Under the pieces are notes generated by a model, which saw only the letters and a program-made list of their open reading frames with translations, had not been told where the DNA came from and did no database searches. Below are positions 22,811 through 35,822 of a stretch of 64,000 nt of DNA, in pieces. This DNA is from Karalla daura (taxonomy: Eukaryota; Chordata; Actinopteri; Chaetodontiformes; Leiognathidae): NCBI GenBank assembly GCA_029224185.1, contig CM055192.1, positions 18,922,739 through 18,986,738 on the forward strand. The letters run 5' to 3'. Position 1 is the stretch's first letter. Each line of letters opens with the position of its first letter. A program made the translations under genes and the position numbers.

Positions 22811-24623
22811 CAGGGAAGTTCAGGGGAGGTGGAGGAGGAGAATGAGTGGAGTCGGAGAGGGGAGGAAGATGTGGGGAAAGACAGGGGAAAGGGAAGGAAT
22901 GGATCTTTAATTTTATCCCTCCCATCTTTCTGCTGGTGTTCTTCTGCTGAACTTGTGATGAACTCTGAGATATTTTATATTTATTTATTTCAGCCGGAGG
23001 TTTTCTCTGCAGTGCAGTCCATTATTTGGACAGTGACATTTTCAGGCTGTTTTCACTCTCTGCCCTCTCAGATTTTTGGATATGATGCGAAGCACTGACA
23101 GCGAGGTCAGATTGCCAACTTTCATGTTTTATTTTTAGGTGTTTACAGCCACATCAAAGGAGCCGTGTAGTCCATCCGACGCTGTTGTACACATCCTCAA
23201 ATTAAAGCCCACAGTCAGCACTTTAACCTCAAGTCACTGCTTCATTTTAAACCCAGTGTGCAAGAGCGTGGGGCCCGAGCAACATAAAATGTGTTACTGT
23301 CCAAATACTTCAAGACTGCACAGTATTTTCATCCTTCGTATTTTATTGTTCTCATCTGTTTTGTTCTGCTATGCTGTTCTCTCCAGCAAAGGCTACATCT
23401 GCCAAACTTTTGAAAGAACCTTGGAAAATAGGGTTTTGACCAACTCTATGACCAACTGAATTTGATGCTCCACAAAAGATGTATTCATGGAAAAAGATGA
23501 TGACACATTTCGAGTTTCCTGACAAATACTCAAGGCCACGTTGCCAAAACGGACAGGACTTTTCACTGTTGTTATGAAACGAAGTGGTTTCACATTGTTA
23601 CCTAAAGAAAAAAGTTGCGCTGGCTTTTAAAAACTTATGCCAAATGTTGTTGTTGTTGTATTCGATTTGATTTGCACATCACTCTTGCATGTTAAACAGA
23701 GCCTGTGGTTTCTCTCCGTATGCCCCTGTGTATGTTGGCCTCTCTCTGATTGAGACATCTTTCTGTGCACAGGCTCTCTGGGTCGATGTAAGCAGTGGTC
23801 TTGGCAGAAGCCCTCCATCTTCTTATCCCAGTGGGGAGCTGGCTGCAGCCAAACCCAACCTGGGCTTCACAGCCTTCGATAAGCCCTCAAATGGCACAGG
23901 CCAAAGGGCCGGCAAAGAGAGGGAGGGAGGGAGACAAAGGCGCAGAGAGCTTGAGAAAGAGGGGGAGATAAAAATATCGCATTGGTATGGCGTAACGGGG
24001 TGGTCTGCTTGTGATTGTGTGTTTTGTTTTTGCCTCAGGATTCAAAAATGGGATTTGGTTCATTCAGGGGTTCTTTTGTGTTAATGTATACACACTAAAA
24101 AGCTCTTCTTTTTCCTGTCGATACTTTATTTCTGGCTGCCTCACATATCATGCACTGGGCCTGTGTTGATTTTTTTTTTCCCTCTCTTTGTCCCCCATCA
24201 TCAGTCGACATAAATGCTCAGTATGTCACAGCAGGCTGTGCTCCGAACGCCCCCTCAGTGCTTATCTCTACAAAATGTGAATCTGTTATTCTACTGTAAT
24301 GGAAACCATGTTGGTAACATCTTAACATATTACATTCACTCAAACACACTGTGAAACTCTATCTTACCGCTGTGTCAAAGCTCTTTTTATACTGCGGGAA
24401 TGTGGGGGGGATGTGGTGAAACACAGCGTTTTGCCCAAAGCACAAACTCTACGTGAATGCACACACAGACTACAAGGTTTCTTTTTTTATTCTTTATTTA
24501 TTTCTTTTCTCTTTTTTTTTTTAAGCGGACAATTCAAAAAAAAGAGGGGGGGGACTGAAAACACAGGAGTATTGTGTGCTTTAATGTTTTGAAGCTCTTG
24601 TATGTCTCTCTTTACGTTTGCAG

Positions 24624-24663
24624 ACTAGCAGCAGTTCAGATTTCTTCAGGCAATTTGTTTCAG
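24624..24663 (+). other. Candidate 40-nt micro-exon (unproven)
   Basis: A strong pyrimidine tract (TCTCTCTTTACGTTTGCAG) precedes the segment and TTCAG|GTAACT follows. The open reading is TSSSSDFFRQFVS plus one base. It has the best acceptor-donor pair seen on the plus strand, but I do not recognise the peptide and have no flanking exons to join it to. Confidence 0.18.
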
Positions 24664-25205
24664 GTAACTGGAGCTTTCAACTGCAGTTGAGTGTATCCTG
24701 GGAACTATTAGGGAAAAAAGAGAGTGTTCAAGCTTTTCAAAATGTTGATGGATCCAACATAATGAGCATGTAACCGATCACAAAGATAGACGGATAGGAT
24801 TTTTTTTTTCTTTTTCTGTAGGAACAGTGTTGTGCGACACAGCGGGGGAAGAGAGCCAAACACAACGCTAGCCAGCAGTATAGATGTGATGCTAAAGAGC
24901 CTCTCAGTAGCACATTGTTATTCACTTACTGCTCCTGTTGGGATGGCTACAGGCTGTATGAGTCTCTTTTTTTTCTGCCAGAGATCTTTGAATTGAATCA
25001 GTGCACAGTCAGCATACTGTAAGCTCCAAGCAGGAACAGCTAAACATTTCGGTTTTGTGAGGATCCTCTTTAAACTGCACTGACGAGTTGATGCACATGT
25101 GTGTGTGTGTTCACTGTCTGCATTTTAAATTTCTTCAATTTCGCTGCCGTGAATTAGACTTGTTTTCCTCGTTGCCGAAGTCTTCGCGATCACCCCCTCA
25201 CCTAG

Positions 25206-25276
25206 GTATTTTAAACACTTTCTGTGGCCCACTGGGAGACCAGTGTGGTGGTAGAAGAGGGAGGACGGGGCCTCAG
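25206..25276 (+). other. Candidate 71-nt exon (unproven)
   Basis: CCCCCTCACCTAG precedes the segment and CCTCAG|GTAAAA follows. One frame is open and gives ILNTFCGPLGDQCGGRRGR with GTGPQ-like ends. The acceptor and donor are moderate. No protein family is recognised. Confidence 0.12.
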
Positions 25277-26160
25277 GTAAAACATTGCTATTTAGGGCAT
25301 GGATTCCACGGAGGGCATCAGAGAGACAAGAGGTTGGAACATGTTTTTCAAATGCAGACAGCTCTCATTTAGCCTGGAGTCCTCTGGTCGACTGAGACAG
25401 TCATCACACAGCGATGTCTCAGGTTTAGAGGACATATGATAATGAGTTTAGACTGACTGACATGTGACTAAAACCGTTGGGGGGCCTACAGCTCGGACAG
25501 GAGGGCAGGTTTAAAACAGACTTTGCCAGCAGACATAGTAGGAATAGATCGGGCTGGCGGTCCCAGGAGTTGATCTGAGGCTAGGTGTGTCATTGAGGTA
25601 ATTACGGCCATGGTTACGGTATCTGTAGGAAAGGCTGATCTCAGACCTGTGGCTCTGCCGGTAGCCTAGTCTGGCTAGGTTGTCCTTGAAGTGTTTTCAC
25701 ATTGAGAGGCGGTGATGAAGATGATAAGTTTAAACATGGAAAAATTATTCAGTCTTGAAAGTCGGATCATTTGAACATTGTGTACTGAGTCGCCATGTCA
25801 TTTGTAACATCTTAATACCCTCTCTCTATGAGACCTGTTCACCACTAGTAGCGCACTTACGTAACAAATTAAGTTTTTAACTTTTTGGTTGGCACTAATG
25901 AACACAGCACTTTCTCTGCAGCACTTCACACAATTATGCCCCCCTCAGCATCCCACCATGGCTGGCGCCTGCACCACGGTGCTGGAGCTCAAGCTCCACA
26001 TCTTTGTCATGTCAATTAGCTAACTAGCCTCTTTTAACCCCTCTGAGACCAGGCAGAACTTTATCTGACCCCTCAGTTTTACATATGTCATTTACAATTT
26101 GCCACTCACAGGTTTTCCTGAAGCCTGCTGCCAAAACAAGCAGATCTTTCTCTCTCTTTC

Positions 26161-26934
26161 TCCCTCTCTCTCCCCCTCTCTCTTTCTCTTTCTCCAGTTC
26201 CCTCCCCCTTTTTTTTTTCATCTGAAGTCAAGGGCGTGCTTTGAACTCAGATTCATTTTTTGCTGCCCTAGCATCCTTTTTTTTCATCTATTTCTCTCCC
26301 ACTGCCCTCTCTCCCTCTCATTTATAGCCCCATCGCCGTATCCTGCTAATGATTCAGATTTCACAGGGGTGTCAAAGGCACGTCAGGATGAAGCCTCTGC
26401 ACTAATAGTTTGGCCGGCGGCACGGTTCATTTATATCTACCTGGGCAGGTGGATACAGCTGTTGCGCTAGTGCGCGGGGTAGATTGAAAGAGACAGGGAG
26501 ATGTCCAGACATGGAAGAGATGAGAATGACACAGCTGACACACCAAATCTCTCCAGGAGGACTAAAATTGAAATGGTGTGACGGAGAGGTGCTTGTTGGA
26601 GGCAACATCCTTCCTGCACCCCCCCCCCCCCGCCCATCCTCAACACGTACTACATCCCGAATCACTCCCTCTCCCTCGCTCTGGCGTGATTGATTCGTCG
26701 CCCGGGGGCTGTAATCCCTGAACCCGACCCTCTGCCGGACCCCGTCTCCCCTCACCTCACTCCTCTCAGCACCACACCTTCCCCCAGTATCTGCCAGTTT
26801 CCCCACTCTCTGGATGGCATCATCAGCTATGACAAGAGAATAAATCTGTGAGCGGCCACCGTCGCCTAGCATCTGAGCGACGCCCGTGACAGCTCTCAAT
26901 AAACTCCATGAGATTGTTTTTTTTTTTTTTTTTT
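26161..26934. other. Pyrimidine-rich patch and C/T homopolymers
   Basis: Loose CT-rich DNA near 26140-26220, a C-run near 26618-26630 and a T18 run at 26917-26934. The minus-strand 165-codon frame at 26402-26899 lies over this low-complexity DNA, and I reject it as a gene. Confidence 0.7.
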
Positions 26935-27754
26935 CTCCTTCCCTTTTTTAATCTCCGACAGCAGACGTTGGAATCCTGCTGTCAGCATAACGGGGGCATA
27001 TTAGCAGGGCTGGCCCCACCTGGACCCACCGCTCCCGACCTGTCCCCTCCCTGTAATTATCCCCAAGCCCCTTTCCCATTAACCTACTCCCTTTGATCCC
27101 CATACATGCTGATATTATGCAAAACTGCTGAATAGAGAGACTAGGATAGTGTGAAAACAGCACGCAGTTACCCATGGTTCTGATTTCCTCACTTATTCTT
27201 CTCTTCTTTTACTCTCTATCTCTGCCTATTTATCTGCCTCTTTGTCATGGATTAAATTAATTTCAAAGGAGTCTGTGAGGAGAGAAAAGGGGAAGAAGAG
27301 GAGAAGGATGGGGTTGCTGGGATAGAGAAAATACTGGTATTGGACATTTTTACAAGCCATCCAGGATGAATAAGGGAACTTGGGGAGAAAAAAAGGAACC
27401 ACAAAAGAACTATTTCTTTTAGTCTCCGCTTGCATGTATCAAGTAAAACGTCTTCATTAGGTCTGGGGCCTAAAAGCAAATATCAGGGTCTGCACAATGC
27501 TGAAGGTCTGTGACTGACCTTTCTTTGGTTTTAATCATTGCAACTCTTGACAGCTTAATAAGTTGAAGGTGCTGGGTTGCAGCCTAACTTAATAAGGCCC
27601 ACACCAGAGCCTTGGCCACCTATGATTGCTCCCATAAGTCTTAGCACATCTGGCGCTGTGTCCTTGGGTGAGAGATATTTTCCATAACTTTCCTTATGCT
27701 CAGAAGGCACTATCTCCTTTTATTAAGAATGGGGATGATACAGTGCGCAGTGTC

Positions 27755-28270
27755 TCCACGTGGCAGAGTATGTCCACAAGGCGTCAGACGTTCATAACGC
27801 CGAGGCACTCTCGCTATTATCCTTTCAAATGACAACCACCGTGCACTCCACAGCCAGTGCATCATACCGTGCAATGTTTAACTCGTTAAATATTCCGATA
27901 ATTTATGAGTGTACTTTGCACTGTAAATCAAGCTACCGTATTTACTTCCTCCCCGCTGAAGTATATTGTTAGGTAGAATATATGCCATCTATATTCCATG
28001 GTTTATTACTTCTATGGATGAATTACCCACCATTTATGATGCACATAAGGTGTATAATTCTATATGCAGTAAAGTTGGATTTTTTTTATGGAGCCGTAGC
28101 TTTTTCACCCTCCACTCTTCCTTCCCGTTCTCGGTCCATAGAGGAACAAATTAATCTGAAAGTTTTGTTGTATAAAACTGAGTCGCTAGTCCATTATTAT
28201 TTGCATTTATTTGATGGGTGTTGTCCCTTTTCTTTCAGCACTGACATTTGTTCAGCAGATGATGTGGATT
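27755..28270. promoter_or_regulatory. Candidate conserved non-coding element
   Basis: About 500 bp of complex AT-leaning DNA with many palindromic TAAT/ATTA-type cores and an octamer ATTTGCAT at 28199-28206 (POU-factor type). Texture strongly resembles vertebrate developmental enhancers; this is inference. Confidence 0.3.
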
Positions 28271-28409
28271 GAAATAACCTTTGAGGAAATATAATTATCA
28301 GAATTTGAAATCTATGGAAGTTGCTGATAACAGATACATAATAATAGAACAAAAAAAGAACGGTTGAGAAATGTTCACCTTCACATGAACTCGCTATTGA
28401 AACTCTAGT

Positions 28410-28735
28410 ATTTGGAGAAGCTCAGTGGCCACGCTCTCATCTGCCGCAACTATTTTTGGCAGCTTGACACCTCATCAACTTATATCCGTATGATGACAGG
28501 TTTTTCATTCAAACGCCAGCCATACCTTTGCGCTGCACCGTGTCCGCTCAACATGCTGCCGCTGAGCAACGTCTGTTTGAGAGGATACAGACTGAGGCGA
28601 GCTGCTATCATTAGCACTTACGTTAATAAAGGGGACTGGGAATTCTTTGATTGGACAGTGACACAGGCAGCCATCAAAGGCCACACCTGGCCACCCACTC
28701 CTTGTTCTGAACAGATGCTCATCCACTTTACCTAA
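28410..28735. promoter_or_regulatory. Candidate conserved non-coding element
   Basis: Complex, CpG-containing DNA that is open for 107 codons on the plus strand. The translation is not a recognised protein, so a conserved regulatory block is the more likely reading if conservation is found. Confidence 0.25.
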
Positions 28736-29889
28736 CATCTTCATTAGTGTTCTGACCCAGAAGACCAGTATGTCAAGCCGCTGAATGCAAAGGGGCTGTG
28801 AGCCATGACGGTCTCCTTGCTGGAGTCCTCAGGTTTTTTAGAATAAGGCCTCTCTCTGTTGTATACCTGCGGTTTGATCTCTGCCGTGTGTAGCGGAGAG
28901 GCTAATGTAGTAGTTTGAACCCCCCGAGCTTTCTGCTGGAGATATTTTAATGAACGGCCTTTGTTTTGGGGTTCAGGTTGCCGCTGTGCGATCACCATAG
29001 AGGCTGCACCGTGGCTCTGGTTGATTGGGTACTCTTAAAGGTGAGGATGAAAGCCCTTGTGGGAGACACAGGGGGTTGAAAAAAGGTGATGTAAAAGGGG
29101 AGGAGATGAAGAGGTGTACGGAGACGGCATGGAGGCATTAAAAGCAAGCCCGTGCTCTTTTAAATCCACCCATAAGAGAGACAGTAGAAATTTAAATGTA
29201 AATTGCCTATTAGATTTTCATGTAAAGCATCTCTATCCTCCTTTGTGGCTGCAATTGGACGACGCCTGCTCACTTTTCATGAATATAACAATGAGTCAAT
29301 TCTGTGCAACGGAGCCAGTGTACTAATTTTCTAAAATTAGTTGCTCATTTGAAATTTATAGCAGGTGGAGAATAAAGTCTGATCCATTGAAACAGTGAAA
29401 AAGTTTGAAATGTATTGAGCACTCATGTCAGACTATATGGTTTGGGAAATGTGTTTCGTCATCATGTGCAAAATAAATCACTGGGAGATTATTCAGTAAA
29501 TTTACATATTAAAACATATACTTTAAAAATGTGCCTTTATCATCATTAAGCCTCTTTTCCCTTTTTACCATCTCTTGACTTGAAGCTGAATAAACAGTGT
29601 GCAAGAGTTATTCTGAGCTATGTACATCTCATTTTATTTTTGCTACTCTTAAATAGCCATCATTTTTTTATGTAATTGTGTATTGTATTTCTAGAGACCA
29701 CAGTTCATTGATGCTGTTTTTTCCTTGGCTCACACATATAAATGACGTAAATCGTGATGTAGTCTCTTAATACACTCTTTTGCTCATTTCACCCCTTGAT
29801 CCTCATATATCATGACAACTTGACTTAGGAATACATTTTGGTATTTGTTCTATACTCCCCCTTGTTCTCTCTGTCTTGCTTTTCCCCCT

Positions 29890-30170
29890 TTGTGGTGAGG
29901 ACCAAATTGAAAGAGTGAGGCGCCAGTTTAAAGGGCAGACCCAGGTCCCTGCCTCCAGGGCTTTTACATCAGCGCTGACAGAAAGCCGTGTGAACCATTG
30001 GGAAATGTTTCATCGGTCACGACACATTATGCAGCCGAGTGAGAGCCACATTAAACTTTTCACTTACTCCATCATTGCTTCACTTTTATTGTCCAGTGTG
30101 ACTGCTGACAAATCTGCAACCCCGGGTCCACGGGGGAGTTTAACAACTCAGTACGTTTCCTTCAATTAAT
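29890..30170. promoter_or_regulatory. Candidate conserved non-coding element
   Basis: About 280 bp of complex DNA with scattered CpGs between AT-rich flanks. A plus-strand frame of 97 codons crosses it without recognisable domains. Confidence 0.2.
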
Positions 30171-30954
30171 GTAATTCCTACGGTCTTTGAAATATGAAAA
30201 CAAATGTTGCCGTGTTGCCGTGGTTAAGACACGCACACGGGCAGTTTGTGTAGCCTCGGGGACGTTGACCTCTCATTGCATTTGATGAGGAAAAACAAAT
30301 ATCTGATTGAGTTGGTAACTTTTTTTTTTTTTATCAAACTAAACATTGTGTCAACAGTCCATACAAAGAGCACATTCATGTCTTTACAAACAGTTTTGGT
30401 TGACATTTGACTGCAACATATGCACAGGAATACAGCAGAGGTAAGGAAAATGCCCGCTTTATTCCAACACAATACAATAAGGATGAAAGCAATGAGTCAG
30501 TTGGTTTCTGTTGTGATTCTGCAGAAGAATATACACCCTTTGTGGTTATTTAAACATCTCTGTTCCTGCCTCTTTCTTCTCTGTATCGTCACTTTATCCT
30601 TCGGGGGCTCACAAGAATCGACCGATTTTCCTTCTATCTTGCGCTTTCAAAGCTCGGCGGTGACGCAAGCAATTTTCAGCATGCATGTCTAATCAGCTCA
30701 TCCATTAGCCAAGAAGTGATTTGATGTTGCACCGAAAGCTTGTTGAAGATGTATCCAAGCGGTGGTGCCATCCCCATTGTTTGCAGGGAGGAATGGAGGG
30801 GAGAGCGAGTGCAAATTGCAAGGCTCTTTGGGAGTCTCCTAGTTTGGGATTGAATCATTTGGATTTGGCTGTGGAACCGATGGATTTAAGTAGGGGGATG
30901 CAGGTCTGACTACAGAGGGGGGGCGTCTCCTGTGCCCACTGGATTGCCCACCCC

Positions 30955-31080
30955 ATGAGGATGGCAGTGCTGTGCCTAGTGCTTATGGTCAGCACCATCA
31001 ACCATTACCGGGGGCACATGCATGACAAGGATTTTCATCAGGATTATGTATGTATGGAGCCGCCATACTTAATCTACTGA
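30955..31080 (+). CDS. Small open frame with signal-peptide-like start (hypothetical)
   Basis: A 41-codon frame starts with ATG and ends in TGA. Its first residues, MRMAVLCLVLMVSTINHYRG, have a short basic start, a hydrophobic core and a polar end, as in a secretory signal peptide. The rest is His/Asp-rich with a single later Cys. A GTATGT donor-like site lies at codon 32, so it could also be the first coding exon of a longer secreted protein. I do not recognise it. A frame this short arises often by chance, and no promoter is evident. No neighbouring gene gives context. Confidence 0.2.
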   Translation: MRMAVLCLVLMVSTINHYRGHMHDKDFHQDYVCMEPPYLIY

Positions 31081-34000
31081 GAAAAGATATCGACATGCAG
31101 CTGGGACATCGGGATAAACACTGTTCTTAAATGTGTGCTGTGACTTATTATGTGTAGACATTTACAGCTTTTAAATTGCATTTAATATTTGGATGGCCTC
31201 CTGGGAGCATAGTATAACCAGGTGTTTTTATTCTCATCTACAGTGCATGGGTGGGCATGTTCTGTATTTGTCAATATGTGAGATTTTAGAAGGCGCTAGA
31301 CTCCAACGTGATGGCCTTGGTAAGGTGTGGCACATTGACAGTGTGTAACACAGTGGAGTGTTACATCCACACCCAGTGAAGGTGTCTGCTGTGGTCAGCC
31401 AGCCTAAACCACTCTTGATCATGCCATCAACCACCTTGTTATGTGCAAAACCCACATTGAGCATTATATTTCATATCAATCTGGATTTCTCTCAGCCTTG
31501 CAAGGGGAAAATATTCACAGGGGTCAGCCAAGGGACATGGAGAGAGATACCGAGTGTTAGAGAGGGAGAAAGAGAGAGAGAAGAGAAAAGTGGCCGAGAA
31601 GGAGATTAGGGGGAAAATAAATGTAACACGGACAAGAGAACTTTATTAATAGGATTATGGGCTCATAGATTTCGATATATCATTGGTTCGAAAAGGGAGT
31701 GAAAGTGTCAGGGAACACTGAAAAGAAGGAGAGAGGAGAGCAAGAATTTGTTAACAGTAATTTATTGAATCTGTATCACTTGGAGGTGAGAATGTGACTT
31801 GGCCAAAAAGATAAGTTTTTTGTGTGGCAGATATGGGTTGTCATGAACCAGTTAACTTTTTAGAAGAGACAGGCAAGAAAAGGAAAACAGGAAAGAATAG
31901 TAACCACAACACCTCTTTAAACTTGACATTTCATCCTTGTAAATATCCTCCAAAATGGTTTTCCCTTCGAAATTTATTAGTTATTTTCTAACTTTATATC
32001 GTTGTACTATAGACAAAAATCACTTTAATCGCTGAACCTGCTATTGCTTATATGCTACTTCATAAAATTATGTTTATTGATGCTATATAGCTAGTGCCAA
32101 GCTGTGACGATTCACTGAAGCTAGACAATAAAAAGGGGCCGCCACCTTTAATGGGAGGAGCAGCGTTTGCTTGTTACTAAACACAGCAGTTAACCTCTCT
32201 CACACACATTAGCAGGACCCAGTGTTAAATCTTATTTCTATTACTTTCCCACTCCCTTTATGAAAGCTACGGCACTCACAAAAATTGATATTGCTATTTG
32301 GTAATGACCTTTTTCTTGGTTCATTAAGCGCAAACACAGCGCCAGTGTTGAGAAGATCTAAGCCTTGAAAGACGATGCTGCAGAATGACGCAAAAGCAAC
32401 TATTCCTTTTCAATTATTTGTTATTCACATTTACACAATTTCATAGTCACTGCCTACACATTTACAGTACAATGTGTCCCTGGTCCGTCTGAAGAGGGTA
32501 TGATATGACTGGTGCTTGAGATTGTCACCACAGGTTTTACAGGAAACAGGAAAATATCTATATGTATGGTTGTTGGGGGGGAAAAAAAATCTAGAGGTAT
32601 TGCATAAAGATGGTTATAAACAGATGCACGCACACAGTGTCAGAGAGAGAAGGAGAGAAAACCCACACACATTCACAAACAATCTGTCTGTTGTGTGACT
32701 TCAAATGTGGATTTACATTGTGGGAGAATGCACCCTACGAACCAGGAGGTGGGGGCACAAGCTGTTATTCTCAGAGTGCACGATTGTCTGGTCTTGTTTT
32801 TAGCTTGTGGAGGTTGACTGTCTGTTACTGAACTTAGCTGATGTCTGGTTCTGTTTTTGCTTCCAAAGTTGCAGCATGACAGCAGTCCTTAAACATCAAT
32901 AACTCCGAGGCAGCTACCGCCATTATGCGTTGTCACTGGTTTTTCTCGAGCTGCTCACATGGCAAAGCCTTTATGTTCCCCCATATAAGAATTTAGTTAC
33001 AGTTGTCTGCTGTCATTTATTATCTCAGTGTCATATTATATTTCCCAATGTGGGGACCAGTGGAGATGTGTTCAACAGCTTTCTTGCCCTCTCTTGTGTG
33101 ATTTGGAATATTTCCAAAGACTCTTAACATAGTAAAGTACAACTTTCTGAGGCTGCTGCTAAGACGGATTGCTTTCTAAATCATTTCAAACATGAGGAAT
33201 CACTCTAAAATGTTTCACTGCATCCGACTTGAGTTCTAATAGCAGAGCAAAATCTATTTTAAGCACAAAGACGGGAAAGAAGCTATCGTTTAGTGCACAT
33301 CTTTTTTGAGCGGGTGAGGGGGTGGAGAAAGGTTGAGGTTTTAAATGCCTCATTTTGATGAGCTTTGACAGTAATGCAGCCACATTGGCAAATGTAGCAG
33401 ATTTCTATGACACCCATGTCATAGGGCTGTGGTTATGCTTCTGCTCGATCATTAGAGGAGACTTCTGAGAGAGACAAGTGAGAATGAGTAATGGTGCTGA
33501 AGCAAGCTTGTATAAACATGTCAGGGAGCAGAAAAGTTCTCATGTCATCTAGGTATTTTACTCTCAAAGAGTGACAAACTAAATAGCTAAAATCCCCGGG
33601 GCTAAAATCTCCACACTCCATATTACAGTATTGGCTTCTAATGCCTTAAGGATGTGACAATCGCATTTCATAGCATTTTACGAAGCCTTTTCTCAAACAA
33701 GCACCTTGTTAGCCAACTATGTTTGTTTTTCCTTCTACTTCCCCCAATGTGTTTCTTTGCAAGCATGGCTTTGGAAGTGGTGATGAATGAGTGGAAGTTG
33801 ACTCATTATTAAAGGTGGGAGATGATTAATAAGGACCATGTGTGTTTTCCCCTATAGTGTAAATAAAATATATCATTCACGTAATGCAGGGCTGGGCTCG
33901 CAGAGTGATTTATGGTGTGTTAAAATGCACAGAAAGCCAAAGGCTGAAGCCCCCTCAGACACACAGCCATGACAGTGCCCTACCCCGCCGCTTTAACATG

Positions 34001-35800
34001 GCTCAGAGATCTCACACTGCTGCTCTCACTATCGCTCTTGGTTTCCTTATCTCGATTTCCGCCATGCTGGATTTATTTGTCTCAGACTTTCAGGAGAGTT
34101 CCCAAGATTGTTCTGAGGTCATTCAGAACTAATGATGACGTGAGACCCAAAAGCTTAGGTTTAAGAGTTAAGATTACAGTACGTGTATGTGATGATGTTG
34201 TCTTGCATTTCTCAATCAAATTTCAAACAGAAATGTATTTTGTTTTTTTAATTTCTTGTTTGTGTCTTTGTTCATTGTTCATTGTGACCGAAACAAATGA
34301 AGTCAGACTCACAGGCCATGTGCTCTATGGACTCCCTAGCTTTAAAGGGGACTCACTACTCATCCCCAATGTCCAGAAGAAGACGCATTGGATGTGCCAG
34401 TCTCTTTGGCAGGTGGCCACCACTCCACAGTCAAGGTATTGATTCCCTTTAGATCCCACCTTATTTCTCAACTTCAAATCCTGATGGAGTGTCTCTGTTT
34501 AAGTGTTCGAGGGTAGACTTCCAACAAGGCACATCTTACATGGATTATCTCCTCATCAATCTTCGTGTCCGTTTGCCAAGTGCACAATTAGGAAGAGTGG
34601 GTTTCGCCACCATTCTTTGTTTGGCTGCAATAGCACAGATTGCAATATTCATGCATGAAATTCAACATGTGAGCCTCAACTGCTCAGCACACCACAATTG
34701 CACGGCCTTTGTGTGACTGATATATCACCACGAGGGAAGGATGAAATTTGAACAGAGCAGTCATTCAGTTCATTTTTTTTCTCTCCCTCCAGAAAACTCT
34801 TGTGTAAAAATCACTGTGCAGTCAACCACTGTTTTTCCCTCCTTCTGATGACTCTGGTTTCACTTAACATTTTGGTATTTGGAGTTTATAATATTTCCCC
34901 AGTTTTAAGGTAGTCACATTGTCCTTTACTTCAACCGTGTTTCTGAGCAGAGTCCGCCGTTTTGCCTGTTACAACACAGAAAAGCAGATGGCTATATGCT
35001 AGTTTTACAGCTGTGAATAATCCACCCCCAAAGTCATGGAGAGAAAAAGGAGCTAGCAGAGATGCGTTTGGCTCTCATGCCGACGTTTTTTCAAAGCTTC
35101 TAAACTTTGCTTTCCCTGGTGGAGATTACCTCATGTCTTATTTGCTTATAACATTCCCTATATATTCCTTCAGAGGATACCACAGAATTTTTTCTTCAGC
35201 CATTTTCACTGCAAGTGTACAGTGAATGTGGAACAAATGCTTGTGTTTCATCACAGATTGGAGGACTATTTCTGTCAGTGTCAGAAAGCCCTACACTACA
35301 TCAGCTGTACAATTGACGGCAACTTAAGATATCTGGGAATCCTATTCCATGAATGCACATATGCCTGTACACTTTTGTGTGCGTGTGTGTGTCTGAGGGA
35401 ACTTGTGCATGCAGACTATGTGCATAAACACGGAACATGTGTATGAAAATGTGTGTTTTTGACATCAAAAAAGACTGACAATGGAACCTTGAGTAGCCCC
35501 ATGATTCAGTATCCTGCCCGTTCCCCGTGGTTCCTGACCTGGGGGAAGAATCTGTCTGTCTTTTGGCAGGCTCCATAACCGCTGCCCTCCCTCGCTGCAG
35601 TTATCATCACTTCATCTCAGATAGGAAAATAGGGGCACCGACAGAGGCTTGCAGCTCACTGAGGCTGTTTTTGGGTTACAGCTATTTTTCCGAATTTCTT
35701 TTTAAGTCAGGCCCTTCCAGGCCCACTGGTGGCAGCTGCCTATTCCGCTGTTCACTGGGGGCATGCCCTGGTTTCATCTGTGCTGTTGTGGCACAAGTGG

Positions 35801-35822
35801 TAGAGAGAGCGAGAGAGAGAGA
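35801..35822. repeat. (GA)n imperfect microsatellite
   Basis: About 22 bp of GA with one C interruption. Confidence 0.85.

Larger units (their letters stand above)
22565..26160. other. Mostly unique non-coding DNA
   Basis: No gene is recognised. The stretch has a CNE-like block at 22620-22810, a T-rich patch near 24478-24523, and splice-like candidates at 24624-24663 and 25206-25276. Open frames are 60-131 codons without recognised domains. Confidence 0.55.
26935..35800. other. Long repeat-poor non-coding stretch
   Basis: Nearly 9 kb with no substantial microsatellite, only short T or A runs. No gene is recognised. It holds several CNE-like blocks and one small open frame with a hydrophobic N terminus, all listed separately. 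A 157-codon frame at 33969-34442 has no recognisable domain. Confidence 0.55.

Noticed and set aside
26402..26899. 165-codon minus-strand frame
   Set aside because: Overlaps a C-run and Gly/Arg-rich low-complexity translation; no family resemblance.
33969..34442. 157-codon plus-strand frame with hydrophobic stretches
   Set aside because: Hydrophobic runs come from pyrimidine-rich DNA (Leu, Ser, Phe codons), not a clear membrane-protein layout; no family recognised.
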